Below are positions 1-10,575 of a DNA stretch of 37,702 bases, in pieces (the stretch's first letter is position 1; each line of letters begins with the position of its first letter). This DNA comes from Caldimicrobium sp. (GTDB lineage: Bacteria > Desulfobacterota > Thermodesulfobacteria > Thermodesulfobacteriales > Thermodesulfobacteriaceae), in assembly GCA_025060015.1 (NCBI GenBank), contig JANXDB010000042.1, positions 1 through 37,702 of the forward strand, written 5' to 3'. The notes under the pieces were generated by a model, which was given only the letters and a program-made list of their open reading frames with translations, ran no database searches and was not told the origin of the DNA. Position numbers and translations under genes: made by a program.

Positions 1-887
<887 letters not shown>

Positions 888-1339
888 TCCTTTCTTTAAC
901 TACACAAGGGCTCTGTGCTAAAGATGTTATCGAGATACGAGCTACAGGGCTCACCTATCAGCGTTACATAGGACCCAACCTCAGCTGGAAGCTTTTTGCC
1001 AGCGAATTTATCAAAAAGGGAGAGGAATATTTTGAGGCTAAAAAACTATACATCGAAAATATCTCCAAAGGAATAAAAATTAACGCAGAAAAAGGCCATT
1101 ACTCTGTCAAAGAGAAGAGATTTCTCTTAAAAGGACAAATCAAACTACAAACTGAAAAGGAAGGTGAAGTGCAAACAGAAGAACTTCACTTTTATCCGGA
1201 AAAGGATTTAATAGAGGCCCCAGGGATCGTAGTTATCAGAAAAGGCACCATGGAGATAAGCGGTGAAGGGCTGACCTATCGGCTATCTATGGGGGATTTT
1301 AAACTTCACAGGCGTGCCAAGGCACAATTCAAACTGTAA

Positions 1340-2107
1340 ATGGAACATAGGGATAAACTTGAAACTCTGAAGAAAAGGCTTTCAAGGTTTGAAGGAAAAG
1401 CTCAGGGGCACCGAAAAAGAGTAAAAGAGAGATTTTGGACAGACGGCCCAGAGAGCTTTTCTGATGAAGATCTCCTAGAACTACTGCTTTTCTTCGGGAT
1501 TCCTCGCAGAGACACCAGGGTCCTGGCAAGGGAGCTTCTAAAGCGCTATCAAGGAAGATTAGATCAAGTCTTAGACGCAGATATAAAGAAACTAAATGAG
1601 ATTCCAGGGTTGGGTTCAAAAGCTATCCTTCCCCTGAAAGTGGTGCATGAAGTAGCAAGGCGATATTTAAAGAGTAAGAGTCTTCATACAAACTACCTCA
1701 AATCTCCTCAGGATGTCTATCAGTATTTGATCTATGAGCTCAAAGGTGAAAAGAGAGAGGTCTTCATGGTGATATACCTTGCTGGTGATCACAGAGTGCT
1801 TGCCTTGGAAAGGCTATTTGAAGGAACTATCAACGAAAGCGCAGTCTACCCAAGGGAGGTCTTCGGTAAGGCTTACTCCTATGGCGCCAGCCATCTGGTT
1901 CTTGCTCATAATCACCCATCTGGAAAACTCAAGCCCTCTAAAGAGGATCTCAAAATCACCCGCACACTAGCCTTTACTGGATTCTTGTTGAATCTCAGAG
2001 TTATTGATCACCTTATTGTTGGGGCAGAGGGATATTACAGTTTCGCCGAAGACGGAATTATGGAGGAGATCGAAAGGGAGTGGAAAGACTTATGGAAATC
2101 AAGATAG
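1340..2107 (+). CDS. radC: RadC family protein (JAMM/MPN domain)
   Basis: RadC proteins have an N-terminal helix-hairpin-helix-like region and a C-terminal JAB1/MPN metalloprotease-fold domain. Their biochemical role is unsettled; the old DNA-repair assignment in E. coli was withdrawn. Here the HhH segment lies around residues 84-95 (IPGLGSKA) and the JAMM zinc motif is complete: E140, then H190-x-H192-P-S194-G and D203. At 255 aa it is slightly longer than usual (about 225) because of a basic N-terminal extension. The ATG directly follows the lptC stop codon without a clear ribosome binding site, suggesting coupled translation. Its 3' end overlaps ispH by 16 bases. Function within this LPS/isoprenoid operon is not apparent. 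Confidence 0.92.
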   Translation: MEHRDKLETLKKRLSRFEGKAQGHRKRVKERFWTDGPESFSDEDLLELLLFFGIPRRDTRVLARELLKRYQGRLDQVLDADIKKLNEIPGLGSKAILPLKVVHEVARRYLKSKSLHTNYLKSPQDVYQYLIYELKGEKREVFMVIYLAGDHRVLALERLFEGTINESAVYPREVFGKAYSYGASHLVLAHNHPSGKLKPSKEDLKITRTLAFTGFLLNLRVIDHLIVGAEGYYSFAEDGIMEEIEREWKDLWKSR

Positions 2108-3738
2108 CCAAAAAAGCAGGCTTTTGCATGGGAGTAAGAAGGGCTGTCAATCTGGTTCTCAAGGCTTTGAATGAAGATAAGACTCCCCTCTACACCTATG
2201 GACCATTGATTCACAACCCACAAACCCTTGAGCTTCTAAACTCCCTTGGAGTTAAAATTCTAAAACATGTCAATGATGAGGTCCAAAAGGGAACCTGTGT
2301 CATTAGAGCACATGGGGTCCCTCCTAAGGAAATGGAAGCTTTAGAAAAAAAGCACACCGTCATTGATGGAACCTGTCCAAGAGTCCAAAAGGTTCAGGCT
2401 TTGGCAAAAAGGGCAAAAGAACAGAGTAAAAAGGTGATTATCATTGGAGACAGGGATCATGCTGAAGTAAAGGGGATTCTAGGTTACTGTAACGGACATG
2501 GTTTTGTAGTGAGTTCCTATGAGGATATAGAAAAACTCCCACCATTGGAAGATTATCTTATTCTCTCCCAGACAACCCAGGATGAGGAGGTCTTTGACCT
2601 TCTTGCCGAGGAGATTCTCTCTCGATACCCAGGAGGTGAGGTAGTCAATACCATCTGCAACGCAACGGAGGTCAGACAGAGCGAAGTAAGAAGGCTCTGT
2701 AAAGAGTGTCAAGCTATTGTAGTTATCGGTGGAAAATTCAGCGCCAACACGGTGCGGTTGGCACAAATAGCAAGGGATGAAGGAAAAGAGGCCTATCTGA
2801 TCGAGAGAACTGAGGAGTTACCTCTGGAGGTGTTGAAAAGGCACCAAAGGGTAGGAGTAACTGCAGGTGCTTCAACTCCAAACTGGCTTATAAATGAAGT
2901 TGTAGATAGGCTTAAAAGCTCAACAAGCAACTTCTATCGCGCCTTTAAGGCCTTTCATATCTTGGCCTTTCACGAAGCCCTTGGCATTCTTCTCCTCCTC
3001 ATGGCTCTATCTCTATGGATTCCCGATCTCCGCTTGAAAGCTGCACTTCCCCTCTTTGCCTTTGTCTTTTTCACTCAACTTTTTAGAAAAAACGCCATGC
3101 AATTTCTTCTCCGTGACACCTTTAAGACCTACTATCCTCTGAAGGAAAAAGCTATCTCTAAACACCGAGGTCTTGTGTTTGGCATCATTGCCATCTCATT
3201 CATCATCGCTCTTCTTTCAGGCTTTCTTTACAATCCATGGCTTGTCTTGGGGCTTCTTTTCATCATCTTCATTGACTGGCTCTTGTTTAAAAGTCCACTT
3301 GCTATCTTAGGTGATTTTCTCTTCTTTTCTGGTTTGCTCTTGCTTTTATATCCCCACTGGAATGAGACCCTTATTATGTTATCAGTCTCTGCTATGACAA
3401 GTTTACTCTGGTGTCACCTTTACAAGGAGCTCATATATCTTCAAAGCGATGGGTTCTTGCCAAAGAGTTTTCTCATCCTATCACTACCTCTTGGAGAAAA
3501 GAAATGGCAAAAGCTCCTCTTCTATGGACTGATTATCTTGGTTTTACCCTTTTTAATTCTCTCCTTTCGTGACCTGACCTATCTTTTCCTAATCCTTATG
3601 CTACCCCTTTATGGGATGTTACTCTATCTCTTGCGACAAAGGCCTCTTGGTCAGATCCTTTACTTAGAGAGCATGACCATCTTTCCTCATATCTGGTTCC
3701 TCCTGCTTAATTTAGGAATCTATCTCTACAGAGCATGA
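2092..3738 (+). CDS. ispH: HMBPP reductase IspH fused to a C-terminal polytopic, UbiA-like membrane domain
   Basis: Residues 1-276 are a complete IspH, the Fe-S enzyme that makes IPP and DMAPP from HMBPP at the end of the MEP pathway. The three cluster cysteines are C12, C95 and C189; H41, H74, H123 and E125 match the substrate-binding set. IspH normally ends there (about 280-320 aa). This protein continues to 548 aa with some eight hydrophobic segments from residue 287 on. That part resembles UbiA prenyltransferases in layout: a loop with RDTFKTYYP (342-350) where the first Asp-rich motif would be, and KELIYLQSDG (446-455) followed by LPLGEKK in the position of the second, but the aspartates are mostly lost. 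I chose ATG 2092 over GTG 2080 because it puts the first ligand at C12, as in E. coli, with AGGGAG upstream. It overlaps tadA by ATGA. Confidence 0.9.
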   Translation: MEIKIAKKAGFCMGVRRAVNLVLKALNEDKTPLYTYGPLIHNPQTLELLNSLGVKILKHVNDEVQKGTCVIRAHGVPPKEMEALEKKHTVIDGTCPRVQKVQALAKRAKEQSKKVIIIGDRDHAEVKGILGYCNGHGFVVSSYEDIEKLPPLEDYLILSQTTQDEEVFDLLAEEILSRYPGGEVVNTICNATEVRQSEVRRLCKECQAIVVIGGKFSANTVRLAQIARDEGKEAYLIERTEELPLEVLKRHQRVGVTAGASTPNWLINEVVDRLKSSTSNFYRAFKAFHILAFHEALGILLLLMALSLWIPDLRLKAALPLFAFVFFTQLFRKNAMQFLLRDTFKTYYPLKEKAISKHRGLVFGIIAISFIIALLSGFLYNPWLVLGLLFIIFIDWLLFKSPLAILGDFLFFSGLLLLLYPHWNETLIMLSVSAMTSLLWCHLYKELIYLQSDGFLPKSFLILSLPLGEKKWQKLLFYGLIILVLPFLILSFRDLTYLFLILMLPLYGMLLYLLRQRPLGQILYLESMTIFPHIWFLLLNLGIYLYRA

Positions 3739-4211
3739 ATTCCTTTTATTTTACCAAGGATGATTTTGAGTTTATGGCCAAGGCCCTGTATCAGGCTCAG
3801 CTTGCCTTTGAGGAAGATGAGGTTCCAGTGGGTGCGGTGTTGGTCTCTTCAGAAGGAGAGATTTTAGCTGAGACACGAAACCTAATCCTTAAGCTTTGCG
3901 ATCCAACTGCCCACGCGGAAATCTTGGCTATAAGAGAGGGCGCTAAAAAATGCGGTAATTACCGTCTAATAGGCTGTAAACTCTATGTTACTTTAGAGCC
4001 CTGTCCAATGTGCACCTATGCTACAGTTCTTGCTCGTTTAGATGAGATTGTATTTGCCACACCGGATCCTAAGACTGGAGCCTGTAAAAGTCTCTATCAG
4101 ATAGCCAGTGATCTAAGGCTTAATCACCAGATCAAAATCAGGTGGGGGCTTTACGAGGAGGAGGCGAGTTTACTTCTTAAAAAATTCTTTCAGGAACGGA
4201 GAAAATTCTAA
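3735..4211 (+). CDS. tadA: tRNA-specific adenosine deaminase TadA
   Basis: TadA converts A34 to inosine in the anticodon of tRNA-Arg(ACG). The protein is a single cytidine-deaminase-fold domain of 158 aa, the normal size. The zinc and catalytic residues are all present: H60-A-E62, and P89-C90-P-M-C93. The motif NYRLIGCKLYVTLEPCPMC is close to the family consensus. The start ATG overlaps the stop of the ispH gene as ATGA, so it is probably translated by coupling. At the 3' end it overlaps the convergent pyruvate kinase gene by 4 bases. A guanine deaminase or other deaminase is less likely given the tRNA-type motif context. Confidence 0.93.
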   Translation: MNSFYFTKDDFEFMAKALYQAQLAFEEDEVPVGAVLVSSEGEILAETRNLILKLCDPTAHAEILAIREGAKKCGNYRLIGCKLYVTLEPCPMCTYATVLARLDEIVFATPDPKTGACKSLYQIASDLRLNHQIKIRWGLYEEEASLLLKKFFQERRKF

Positions 4212-5590
4212 ACCTCTGGAAAGGGAAGATTCTTCACTATAATAAGAAAGAAATCCCTGTCCCTTGACCAGGCTGCCTCAACAAGATAATCTCCAACCCC
4301 GATTTTACCGTATTCTTCCAATATCTTACAGGTAGTCTTAAGCCCCTCTTCGTAACTCAGATCCCCGACTAAAAGGGGTTCAGAACCCCAGAGTGGTCTT
4401 ATCATTCTCACTATGCCTTCATGCGGAACACCTACGAAGAATTTCTTAGCAGGCCTGAAAGAGGTAATCCGTTCAGCAAAACGACCTGTCTTAGAGTAAA
4501 TCACAAGCTTAGCACTAAGACTATCAACAAGCTCCACCAGGCCCTTTGCTAAACGAGACATCGGAATGTCAACTGGCGGACGATCGATGAAAATCTCCTG
4601 CTGAGCTTTTGAGATAATCCTGTACATCCACTGCACTGCCTTAACAGGATCCGGACCAATGGCTGTCTCACCTGTCAATAAAAGACCGTCTACCTGCAAT
4701 TTCACCGCCTCATAAATATCAACAACCTCACTTCTGGTTGGGGTATCCCTTTCCATCAAACTCGATAAAAACTCCGTTGCTAAAACTATTGGACAATGGA
4801 GTTCTCTTGCAACCTTAACCAGTCTTCGCTGAATAACTGGAATCTCCTCCAGGGGAAAGTGCATCCCCAAATCACCTCTTGCTATCACAATACCATCTGA
4901 AACCTCCGCTATCTCCTCTATATTTTTTACACCAGAGGGCACCTCGATCTTTGCCCAAATTTTTATATCTCTTCTACCACTCTCCCTCAAAAAGGACCTG
5001 ATGATATCAATCTGCTCTGCTTTACGTGCATAGCTAACCATTACATGACTAAAGGGTCTCTCCGAAATATAAAGCAGGTCTTCCATATCTTTATTGGTAA
5101 GTAGTGGGCTTTCTATGTCTTTACCGCTTATGGCCACTCCCTTTCGAGGTTCCACCCTTTTACCCCGGAGCACCTTAGCCTTAAATTGCAAGCCTTCAAC
5201 TGCTTCTACCAAAAGCAAAACCTTTCCATCGTCTATGTTGACTATATCACCTCGCTCAAGGGCCTCATAAAATTCCCTATTTCTCAGGGGAACGCCCTTC
5301 TCAGGATCGTAGGCAATAATAATAGTATCCCCCTGGGTAACATCGACGGCCTCAAAGTCTCCTAGCCTGATCTTAAACCCCGAAAGATCAGCAATTAGAC
5401 CCAAAGGAGAACCCACCGTCTCTTCTGCCTCAAAAAAGGCCTTTAAAAGCCTATCCCAGTAGGTTTTGTCTCTGTGACTCATGTTTATCCTGAAGGCTTC
5501 TGCCCCTGCAAAAACCATATCCACAATGACTTTCTTATCCTCAGAGCTTGGTCCGAGTGTGGCAAGAATCTTAACCAAATTCCTCTTCAT
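4208..5590 (-). CDS. pyk: pyruvate kinase, divergent form
   Basis: The 460-residue protein has the TIM barrel, B domain and C-terminal domain layout of pyruvate kinase, which makes pyruvate and ATP from phosphoenolpyruvate and ADP. Matching residues include R34-x-N36-x-S38-H (RINMSH), the K214-I-E216 stretch with the catalytic lysine, the Mg-binding RGDLG (238-242), TPTRSEV (283-289) and TGETA (306-310). It departs from the family at the usual LDTKGPEIR segment, which reads ADLSGFKIR (67-75), so the conserved Lys is Ser, and at the TATQMLESM segment, which reads LATEFLSSL. The enzyme may be kinetically atypical or regulated differently. The ATG is preceded by GAGGGGGAT. It is transcribed alone, divergently from the HARP gene. 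Confidence 0.82.
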   Translation of the reverse strand: MKRNLVKILATLGPSSEDKKVIVDMVFAGAEAFRINMSHRDKTYWDRLLKAFFEAEETVGSPLGLIADLSGFKIRLGDFEAVDVTQGDTIIIAYDPEKGVPLRNREFYEALERGDIVNIDDGKVLLLVEAVEGLQFKAKVLRGKRVEPRKGVAISGKDIESPLLTNKDMEDLLYISERPFSHVMVSYARKAEQIDIIRSFLRESGRRDIKIWAKIEVPSGVKNIEEIAEVSDGIVIARGDLGMHFPLEEIPVIQRRLVKVARELHCPIVLATEFLSSLMERDTPTRSEVVDIYEAVKLQVDGLLLTGETAIGPDPVKAVQWMYRIISKAQQEIFIDRPPVDIPMSRLAKGLVELVDSLSAKLVIYSKTGRFAERITSFRPAKKFFVGVPHEGIVRMIRPLWGSEPLLVGDLSYEEGLKTTCKILEEYGKIGVGDYLVEAAWSRDRDFFLIIVKNLPFPEV

Positions 5591-5636
5591 AGGCTCATCC
5601 CCCTCAAATAGTAGCTTTAATATCCAATTATATTAC

Positions 5637-5664
5637 TTGACCTTAAAGATTTTTTAAATAAAAT
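5637..5664 (+). promoter_or_regulatory. sigma-70-type promoter of the HARP gene, leaderless geometry
   Basis: TTGACC (5637-5642) and TAAAAT (5659-5664) are separated by 16 bases. Transcription would start near 5671, within a few bases of the ATG at 5673, and there is no ribosome binding site, so the mRNA may be leaderless. This is a consensus match only. Confidence 0.5.
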
Positions 5665-5672
5665 TCCCCTTA

Positions 5673-6254
5673 ATGGAAAAGGAACGTCTCATTCCTGATA
5701 CCAGCATTTTCACTAATCCCGATGTTTATCGACAATTTGGTGAGGACCCTTCAATAGCTTTTCAAAACTTTCTTCTCTTAGTGGCAGAGCTTGAAGGTGA
5801 TGTAGGAGTCTATCTCCCCACCTCAGTTTACGAAGAACTCAAACGGATGCTTCCCCATCTAAAGGTCCCTCCAAGAGCCCGCTCTGTCTTAAAAGTAAAA
5901 TCACCAAAAAAATACGAGCTCTATATTCCTGCTTTTTTGATGTATGAGTTCATTGAAGAGATCAGGAACCGCATAAATAAGGGATTACGGGTAGCAGAGG
6001 AGGCAGTCAAGGCCCTAAGCCAAAAGGTGCCAGAAGAGGTGCTTAAATCCCTGAGAAGGAAATATCGTGAGGTGTTAAGAGAGGGCATTATTGATAGCAA
6101 GGAAGACTTAGAAATCATCCTTCTTGCCTTGGAATTGGACGGAGTGGTGCTTTCTGCAGATAGAGGCGTTCTCACCATGGCAGACTCCTTGGGACTTAGG
6201 TTCTGGGAACCAAAGGAGATAAAGGAAACCTTAGAGGGATTTAAAGTTTGGTAA
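5673..6254 (+). CDS. HARP-type (UPF0278) protein-only RNase P homologue, PIN domain
   Basis: The 193-residue protein matches the HARP family (formerly UPF0278, 'RNA ligase partner'), whose Aquifex member Aq_880 is an RNA-free RNase P that removes 5' leaders from pre-tRNA. Seen here: a PIN nuclease core with D9 in LIPDTS, D141 and D145 in GIIDSKEDLEI, D156, and D163 in LSADRG. D9, D141, D145 and D163 align with the acidic active-site set of Aq_880. A basic helical insertion (about residues 95-135, ending KYREVLREG) is characteristic. Length is normal. It has no close operon partner: it is divergent from pyk and convergent with lptE (9-base gap). Bacterial and archaeal members sometimes coexist with the RNA-based enzyme, so activity here is inferred. 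A generic VapC toxin is unlikely: there is no antitoxin and the insertion is HARP-specific. Confidence 0.85.
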   Translation: MEKERLIPDTSIFTNPDVYRQFGEDPSIAFQNFLLLVAELEGDVGVYLPTSVYEELKRMLPHLKVPPRARSVLKVKSPKKYELYIPAFLMYEFIEEIRNRINKGLRVAEEAVKALSQKVPEEVLKSLRRKYREVLREGIIDSKEDLEIILLALELDGVVLSADRGVLTMADSLGLRFWEPKEIKETLEGFKVW

Positions 6255-6263
6255 GTAAATAGA

Positions 6264-6791
6264 TCACCTAAACAAAATGTCCTGAAAAATCAGCTCAGCT
6301 ATATCCTTAGATAACCTTCTTAGCGCCTCTGTTTTTCCTGGCTCCAAGAGACCTGTGGTAACTTGGGAGACCCTATAGGTCTCAAAACGAGAAAGCTTTG
6401 GATTTTCGTGGACCTTCTGCTGAGTTTGCCTCTCAATCAGCTCAAATTTACCCTCAAATAGAAGCTTTCGCTCTCTTGTTTGAAGAAATACCTCATAGGA
6501 GATAGGCTCAATGTATATACGCAAGATCTCACCTTTCAAGATCAAATCTGCTTCTGCTTCACTGTACACCGGCATTAAAAATCTTCCCTGAGCAAACTTA
6601 TGCCTTAGATCATAGGCGATCATCTCACCTAATTCAGGCTCCTGAGTGTAATTTTTGAAAGGTGGTATAAAAACCCTTTGCCAGTGAGGTTTAAAGTATG
6701 TAGGCTTTTCCAGAAGGGAGTATCCACAGGAGAAGAGGAGGATACTAAGTAACAACGATGTTGATAAGCCTATCCTGGACAAAAACCACAT
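6264..6791 (-). CDS. lptE: LPS-assembly lipoprotein LptE
   Basis: LptE plugs the LptD barrel and helps insert LPS in the outer leaflet. From the ATG at 6791 the product is 175 aa: a hydrophobic signal segment, then a lipobox LLFSC with the lipidated Cys followed by GYSL, then a periplasmic domain beginning with the LptE-like segment [16 protein letters not shown]. The C-terminal part is rich in charged and polar residues and lacks membrane segments. The open frame extends to 6845, but that puts 18 hydrophilic residues before the signal peptide, so the internal ATG is preferred. The start lies 47 bases inside leuS, so the two are probably translated from one mRNA. Neighbouring lptC and lpx genes agree with the role. 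Confidence 0.82.
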   Translation of the reverse strand: MWFLSRIGLSTSLLLSILLFSCGYSLLEKPTYFKPHWQRVFIPPFKNYTQEPELGEMIAYDLRHKFAQGRFLMPVYSEAEADLILKGEILRIYIEPISYEVFLQTRERKLLFEGKFELIERQTQQKVHENPKLSRFETYRVSQVTTGLLEPGKTEALRRLSKDIAELIFQDILFR

Positions 6792-9333
6792 TTTTGATAG
6801 TTTTATTATCAAGGTATTTTTGGATCTTGGGAAGGCCTGAGACAATCTCCCAGGCTTCCTCCTTACCTATGCCAGAGGGAACCTCCACTTGATCTCTCAC
6901 TTTACCATTTATCTGCACCACCAAATTTATTACTTCCTCCTTTGTTAGCTCCTCAATCCAATCCGGAAAGGACTCCTCTGCAACCAGTGTCTTTTTACCT
7001 ATCCTTTCCCAGAGTTCTTCGCAAATATGAGGACAAACCGGAGATAGACAGAGAATTAGCTTCTCAAAGACCTCCTTTAACAACCGGAGATTCTTCTCCT
7101 CCCCCAAGTCCATCTCCTTAAGAGAATCCTGTAAGTAGTTTAAAAATTCCATGATCCTTGCAATCCCAGTGTTAAAATGCATCCTCTCCTCAAAGTCCTG
7201 ATGCACTTTCTTAATCATCTGATGTAGTTTGCGACGAAGCTTCCTTGCGGAGTCGGAAAGTCCTGTTAGATCCTCTTCTCTGTATTCTAAATTTGCTAAA
7301 GTATCAGCATACTCCTCTACAAGGTTATAGACTCTTCTCAGAAATCTATGTGCTCCCTCTATGCCATGGTCACTCCATTCTAAATCCTTCTCAGGTGGTG
7401 CTGCAAAGGCTATGAAGAGCCTTACAGTATCTGCACCATATTTCTCTATCATCACATCAGGATCAACCACATTACACTTACTCTTAGACATTTTCTCTGG
7501 CTTACCGATCACTACCTTTTCACCGCAATTATCCCTTAGGCAGCTTCCATCGTCGGAGACCTCCTCTGGATAGATCCATCCATGCCTGGGACACCTGTAG
7601 GTCTCCTTTATGACCATTCCCTGGGTTAAAAGCCTCTTAAAGGGTTCATCTAAATCAAGATAACCAAGGTCGCGCAGTGCTTTGGTAAAAAAGCGAGCAT
7701 AGAGGAGATGTAAGATAGCATGCTCGATACCACCAATATACTGGTCTACAGGAAGCCAATAGGAAACATCTTCCTTATTGAGAGGCTCTGGCGAATGAGG
7801 ACAGGTGAACCTAGCAAAATACCAGGAAGACTCAACAAAGGTGTCAAAGGTATCGGTTTCTCTTCTGCCCCTTCCACCGCACTTTGGACAGGTGGTATCC
7901 ACAAATTCCCTCAACTCTGGAAGTGGACTTCTTCCCCGCGGGTCAATCTGGGCATCTAAAGGTAGTCTTACCGGAAGGTTTTCTAATTTCTCTGGAACCA
8001 CTCCACAGGTTTCACAATAGATCATGGGAATTGGACAGCCCCAGTAACGCTGTCTCGAAACTCCCCAGTCTCTCAGTCTGTAGGTAATTTTCTTTCTACC
8101 CAATCCTAAGGAAGAAAGCTTTTCCGTAACCCCTTTCTTTCCATCTTCGTTACTTAGGCCTGTGAATTCTCCGGAGTTTACCATCAAACCCGGACCTTCG
8201 TAGGCTGATTCCATTGTCTCTGGACTCAAAGGTTCCTCTTGAGGCTGAATAACTACCTTTATAGGAAGACCGTATTTTCTGGCAAATTCAAAGTCCCTCT
8301 GGTCATGGGCAGGCACACACATTATGGCACCGGTTCCGTATTCCATTAGCACAAAGTTTGCAGTGTAAAGAGGGATAGCCTCTTTGGTCAGGGGATGTAT
8401 AGCGTGAGTGTCTAAAAAAAATCCCTCTTTCTCCGCAAGCCCCTCTTCGATGTTTTTTCTCTCTCTACGAACCTTCTCTCTGAAATCGAGGAGTCTATTC
8501 TCAAAGCCCTTCTGATGGGCAATCTCCACGGCCAAGGGATGTTCCGGAGAAAGAGCGAGATAGGTTACTCCAAAGAGGGTATCAGGTCTTGTGGTAAACA
8601 CAGTAAGGGTTTTACCAAGGTCTGGTATGAAAAACTCTATTTCAGCTCCCTCACTTTTACCGATCCAATTTCTCTGCATGACAAGGACCTTCTCTGGCCA
8701 GAAACCAGCAAGTTTGTTTAAATCCTCGAGGAGTTCTTCTGCATATTGAGTTATCCGAAGAAACCATCCCTCCATCTCCTTGGTAGTAACCACTTCTCCG
8801 CAGCGCCAACATTTTCCCTCTTCCACCTGTTCATTTGCAAGAACTGTTTGACAGCTTTCACACCAATTCACCAGGGATTGCTTCTTATAGGCTAGACCCC
8901 TCTCATAGAGTTCTATGAAAAATCTCTGCTCAAACCTGTAATATTCGGGATCACAGGTGGCAAATTCTCTCTCCCAGTCATAACTAAAGCCAAGCTTTTT
9001 TAATTGAGCTTTCATGTGTTCAATGTTAGAGTGAGTCCATTTTGCTGGATGAACACCGTGTTTTAGAGCAGCATTCTCTGCAGGCAAACCAAAGGCATCC
9101 CAACCCATGGGATGAAGCACATTGTAGCCTTTCATTCTCTTAACCCTGGCAACGATATCCCCCAGGGTGTAGTTTCTCACGTGTCCCATATGAATTTTAC
9201 CTGAGGGGTAGGGAAACATCTCAAGCACATAATATTTGGGTTTCGTGGGATCAGTGGATACTTTGAAAACACCTCTCTTTTCCCAAATACTTTGCCACTT
9301 TCTTTCTATAGAAGAAGGCTCATAGGTCCTCAT
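6745..9333 (-). CDS. leuS: leucyl-tRNA synthetase
   Basis: This class Ia synthetase charges tRNA-Leu. The 862-residue protein is full length. It has the HIGH-type motif HMGH (48-51) within [11 protein letters not shown], zinc-finger-like Cys pairs near residue 160 (CESC, CWRCG), the CP1 editing domain with TTRPDTLFG, and KMSKS near residue 615 followed by CNVVDP. A tRNA-binding helical domain and the short C-terminal domain follow. The Cys-rich segments RCPRHGWI and CLRDNCGEK just before KMSKS are usual in bacterial LeuRS. The start ATG is preceded by a GAGAGACTTACT-type purine stretch. It sits 21 bases downstream of icd and overlaps lptE, in a run that begins with greA. Confidence 0.97.
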   Translation of the reverse strand: MRTYEPSSIERKWQSIWEKRGVFKVSTDPTKPKYYVLEMFPYPSGKIHMGHVRNYTLGDIVARVKRMKGYNVLHPMGWDAFGLPAENAALKHGVHPAKWTHSNIEHMKAQLKKLGFSYDWEREFATCDPEYYRFEQRFFIELYERGLAYKKQSLVNWCESCQTVLANEQVEEGKCWRCGEVVTTKEMEGWFLRITQYAEELLEDLNKLAGFWPEKVLVMQRNWIGKSEGAEIEFFIPDLGKTLTVFTTRPDTLFGVTYLALSPEHPLAVEIAHQKGFENRLLDFREKVRRERKNIEEGLAEKEGFFLDTHAIHPLTKEAIPLYTANFVLMEYGTGAIMCVPAHDQRDFEFARKYGLPIKVVIQPQEEPLSPETMESAYEGPGLMVNSGEFTGLSNEDGKKGVTEKLSSLGLGRKKITYRLRDWGVSRQRYWGCPIPMIYCETCGVVPEKLENLPVRLPLDAQIDPRGRSPLPELREFVDTTCPKCGGRGRRETDTFDTFVESSWYFARFTCPHSPEPLNKEDVSYWLPVDQYIGGIEHAILHLLYARFFTKALRDLGYLDLDEPFKRLLTQGMVIKETYRCPRHGWIYPEEVSDDGSCLRDNCGEKVVIGKPEKMSKSKCNVVDPDVMIEKYGADTVRLFIAFAAPPEKDLEWSDHGIEGAHRFLRRVYNLVEEYADTLANLEYREEDLTGLSDSARKLRRKLHQMIKKVHQDFEERMHFNTGIARIMEFLNYLQDSLKEMDLGEEKNLRLLKEVFEKLILCLSPVCPHICEELWERIGKKTLVAEESFPDWIEELTKEEVINLVVQINGKVRDQVEVPSGIGKEEAWEIVSGLPKIQKYLDNKTIKNVVFVQDRLINIVVT

Positions 9334-9354
9334 AGTAAGTCTCTCCGAAAGAGT

Positions 9355-10575
9355 CTATCCCTCGTAAATATTCTTTACAATTTCCTCCGCAAATTGCGAG
9401 CACTTTACCTCCCTTGCTCCTTCTAACTGCCTTGCCAGATCATAGGTTACAATCTTACTCTGAATGGTCTTTGACAGGGCATCCCAAATAAGATCGGCAC
9501 TCTCCGTCCAACCGATGTATTCCAACATCATCTTGGCAGAAAGAATCAAGGAGGAGGGATTAGCCTTATCAAGGCCAGCATACTTAGGGGCAGAACCATG
9601 AGTTGCCTCAAAAACTGCGTAACCATCGCCAATGTTTGCACCTGGAGCCATCCCCAATCCTCCAACCTGGGCCGCCAAGGCATCAGAAAGATAATCACCA
9701 TTTAAATTAGGTGTGGCAAGAATGCTATATTCCTCAGGCCTAAGCAAGGCCCATTGAAACATGGCATCGGCAATACGATCTTTTATCACCACCACTCCCT
9801 CTGGCACCCCCTGGGGATATCTCTGAGGAATTTCCTCCTCTGCCACGGTTATCTCTGGAAACTCCTCTTCTGCAAGTTCATATCCCCAAGCCCGGAAAGC
9901 CCCCTCAGTAAACTTCATAATATTACCCTTATGCACCAAGGTTACACTGGGAAGTTTGTGAGCTATGGCATACTGGATGGCTTTCCTAACCAGTCTTTTT
10001 GTTCCATAGACAGAAATGGGTTTGATTCCAATTCCAGAGTCCTCTCTAATTGCCTTTCCGAAGTTCTCTCTAATGAATTCGATAAGAGCCTTTGCCTCTT
10101 TACTCCCAGCTTGATATTCAATTCCTGCGTAAACATCCTCCGTATTTTCTCTAAAGATGACCATGTTTACCTTGTGAGGTTCTCTCACAGGAGTTGGTGT
10201 CCCTGGTATCCAGCGCACCGGCCTAACACAGGCATAGAGATCAAGAACCTGTCTTAGAGTCACGTTTATGCTTCTAAAACCCCCACCAACTGGAGTTGTA
10301 AGCGGCCCCTTTATGGCTACCACACAGCTCCTAATTGCCTCTAAAGTTTCATCAGGCAGATAGTTGCCTACCTCGGCATAGGCCTTCTCTCCTGCTAAGA
10401 CCTCTCTCCAAATGATTTTCCTCTTTCCCTCATAGGCCTTATCAACCGCTGCATCAACTACCTTAAGCATGGCCTTGGTTATGTCTGGCCCTATGCCATC
10501 ACCCTCAATGTATGCAATTTCAGGATCATCTGGAACCTGAAGAGTAAAATCTTCTCTGAGTTCTATTTTAGCCAT
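9355..10575 (-). CDS. icd: isocitrate dehydrogenase (NADP-dependent type)
   Basis: The enzyme oxidatively decarboxylates isocitrate to 2-oxoglutarate in the TCA cycle. At 406 aa it has the usual dimeric bacterial length. Visible family motifs are [10 protein letters not shown], the substrate loop [29 protein letters not shown], and [16 protein letters not shown] carrying the metal-binding aspartates. The HGSAPKYAG segment retains the Lys-Tyr pair that selects NADP in E. coli, so NADP is the likely cofactor. In an anaerobe it may work in either direction. Its ATG overlaps the end of the frameshifted restriction gene by 8 bases, and the strong ribosome binding site GAGGAGGAATTC lies inside that gene's last codons. 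Confidence 0.95.
   Translation of the reverse strand: MAKIELREDFTLQVPDDPEIAYIEGDGIGPDITKAMLKVVDAAVDKAYEGKRKIIWREVLAGEKAYAEVGNYLPDETLEAIRSCVVAIKGPLTTPVGGGFRSINVTLRQVLDLYACVRPVRWIPGTPTPVREPHKVNMVIFRENTEDVYAGIEYQAGSKEAKALIEFIRENFGKAIREDSGIGIKPISVYGTKRLVRKAIQYAIAHKLPSVTLVHKGNIMKFTEGAFRAWGYELAEEEFPEITVAEEEIPQRYPQGVPEGVVVIKDRIADAMFQWALLRPEEYSILATPNLNGDYLSDALAAQVGGLGMAPGANIGDGYAVFEATHGSAPKYAGLDKANPSSLILSAKMMLEYIGWTESADLIWDALSKTIQSKIVTYDLARQLEGAREVKCSQFAEEIVKNIYEG

Noticed and set aside
5673-6254. A VapC-type PIN toxin
   Set aside because: No antitoxin gene adjoins it, it is longer than VapC, and the helical insertion and C-terminal GIIDSKEDLEI pattern match HARP instead.
9754-10257. A 167-codon frame on the + strand opposite icd
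   Set aside because: It is antisense to strongly conserved icd sequence, its predicted protein has no recognisable motif, and no ribosome binding site precedes it.
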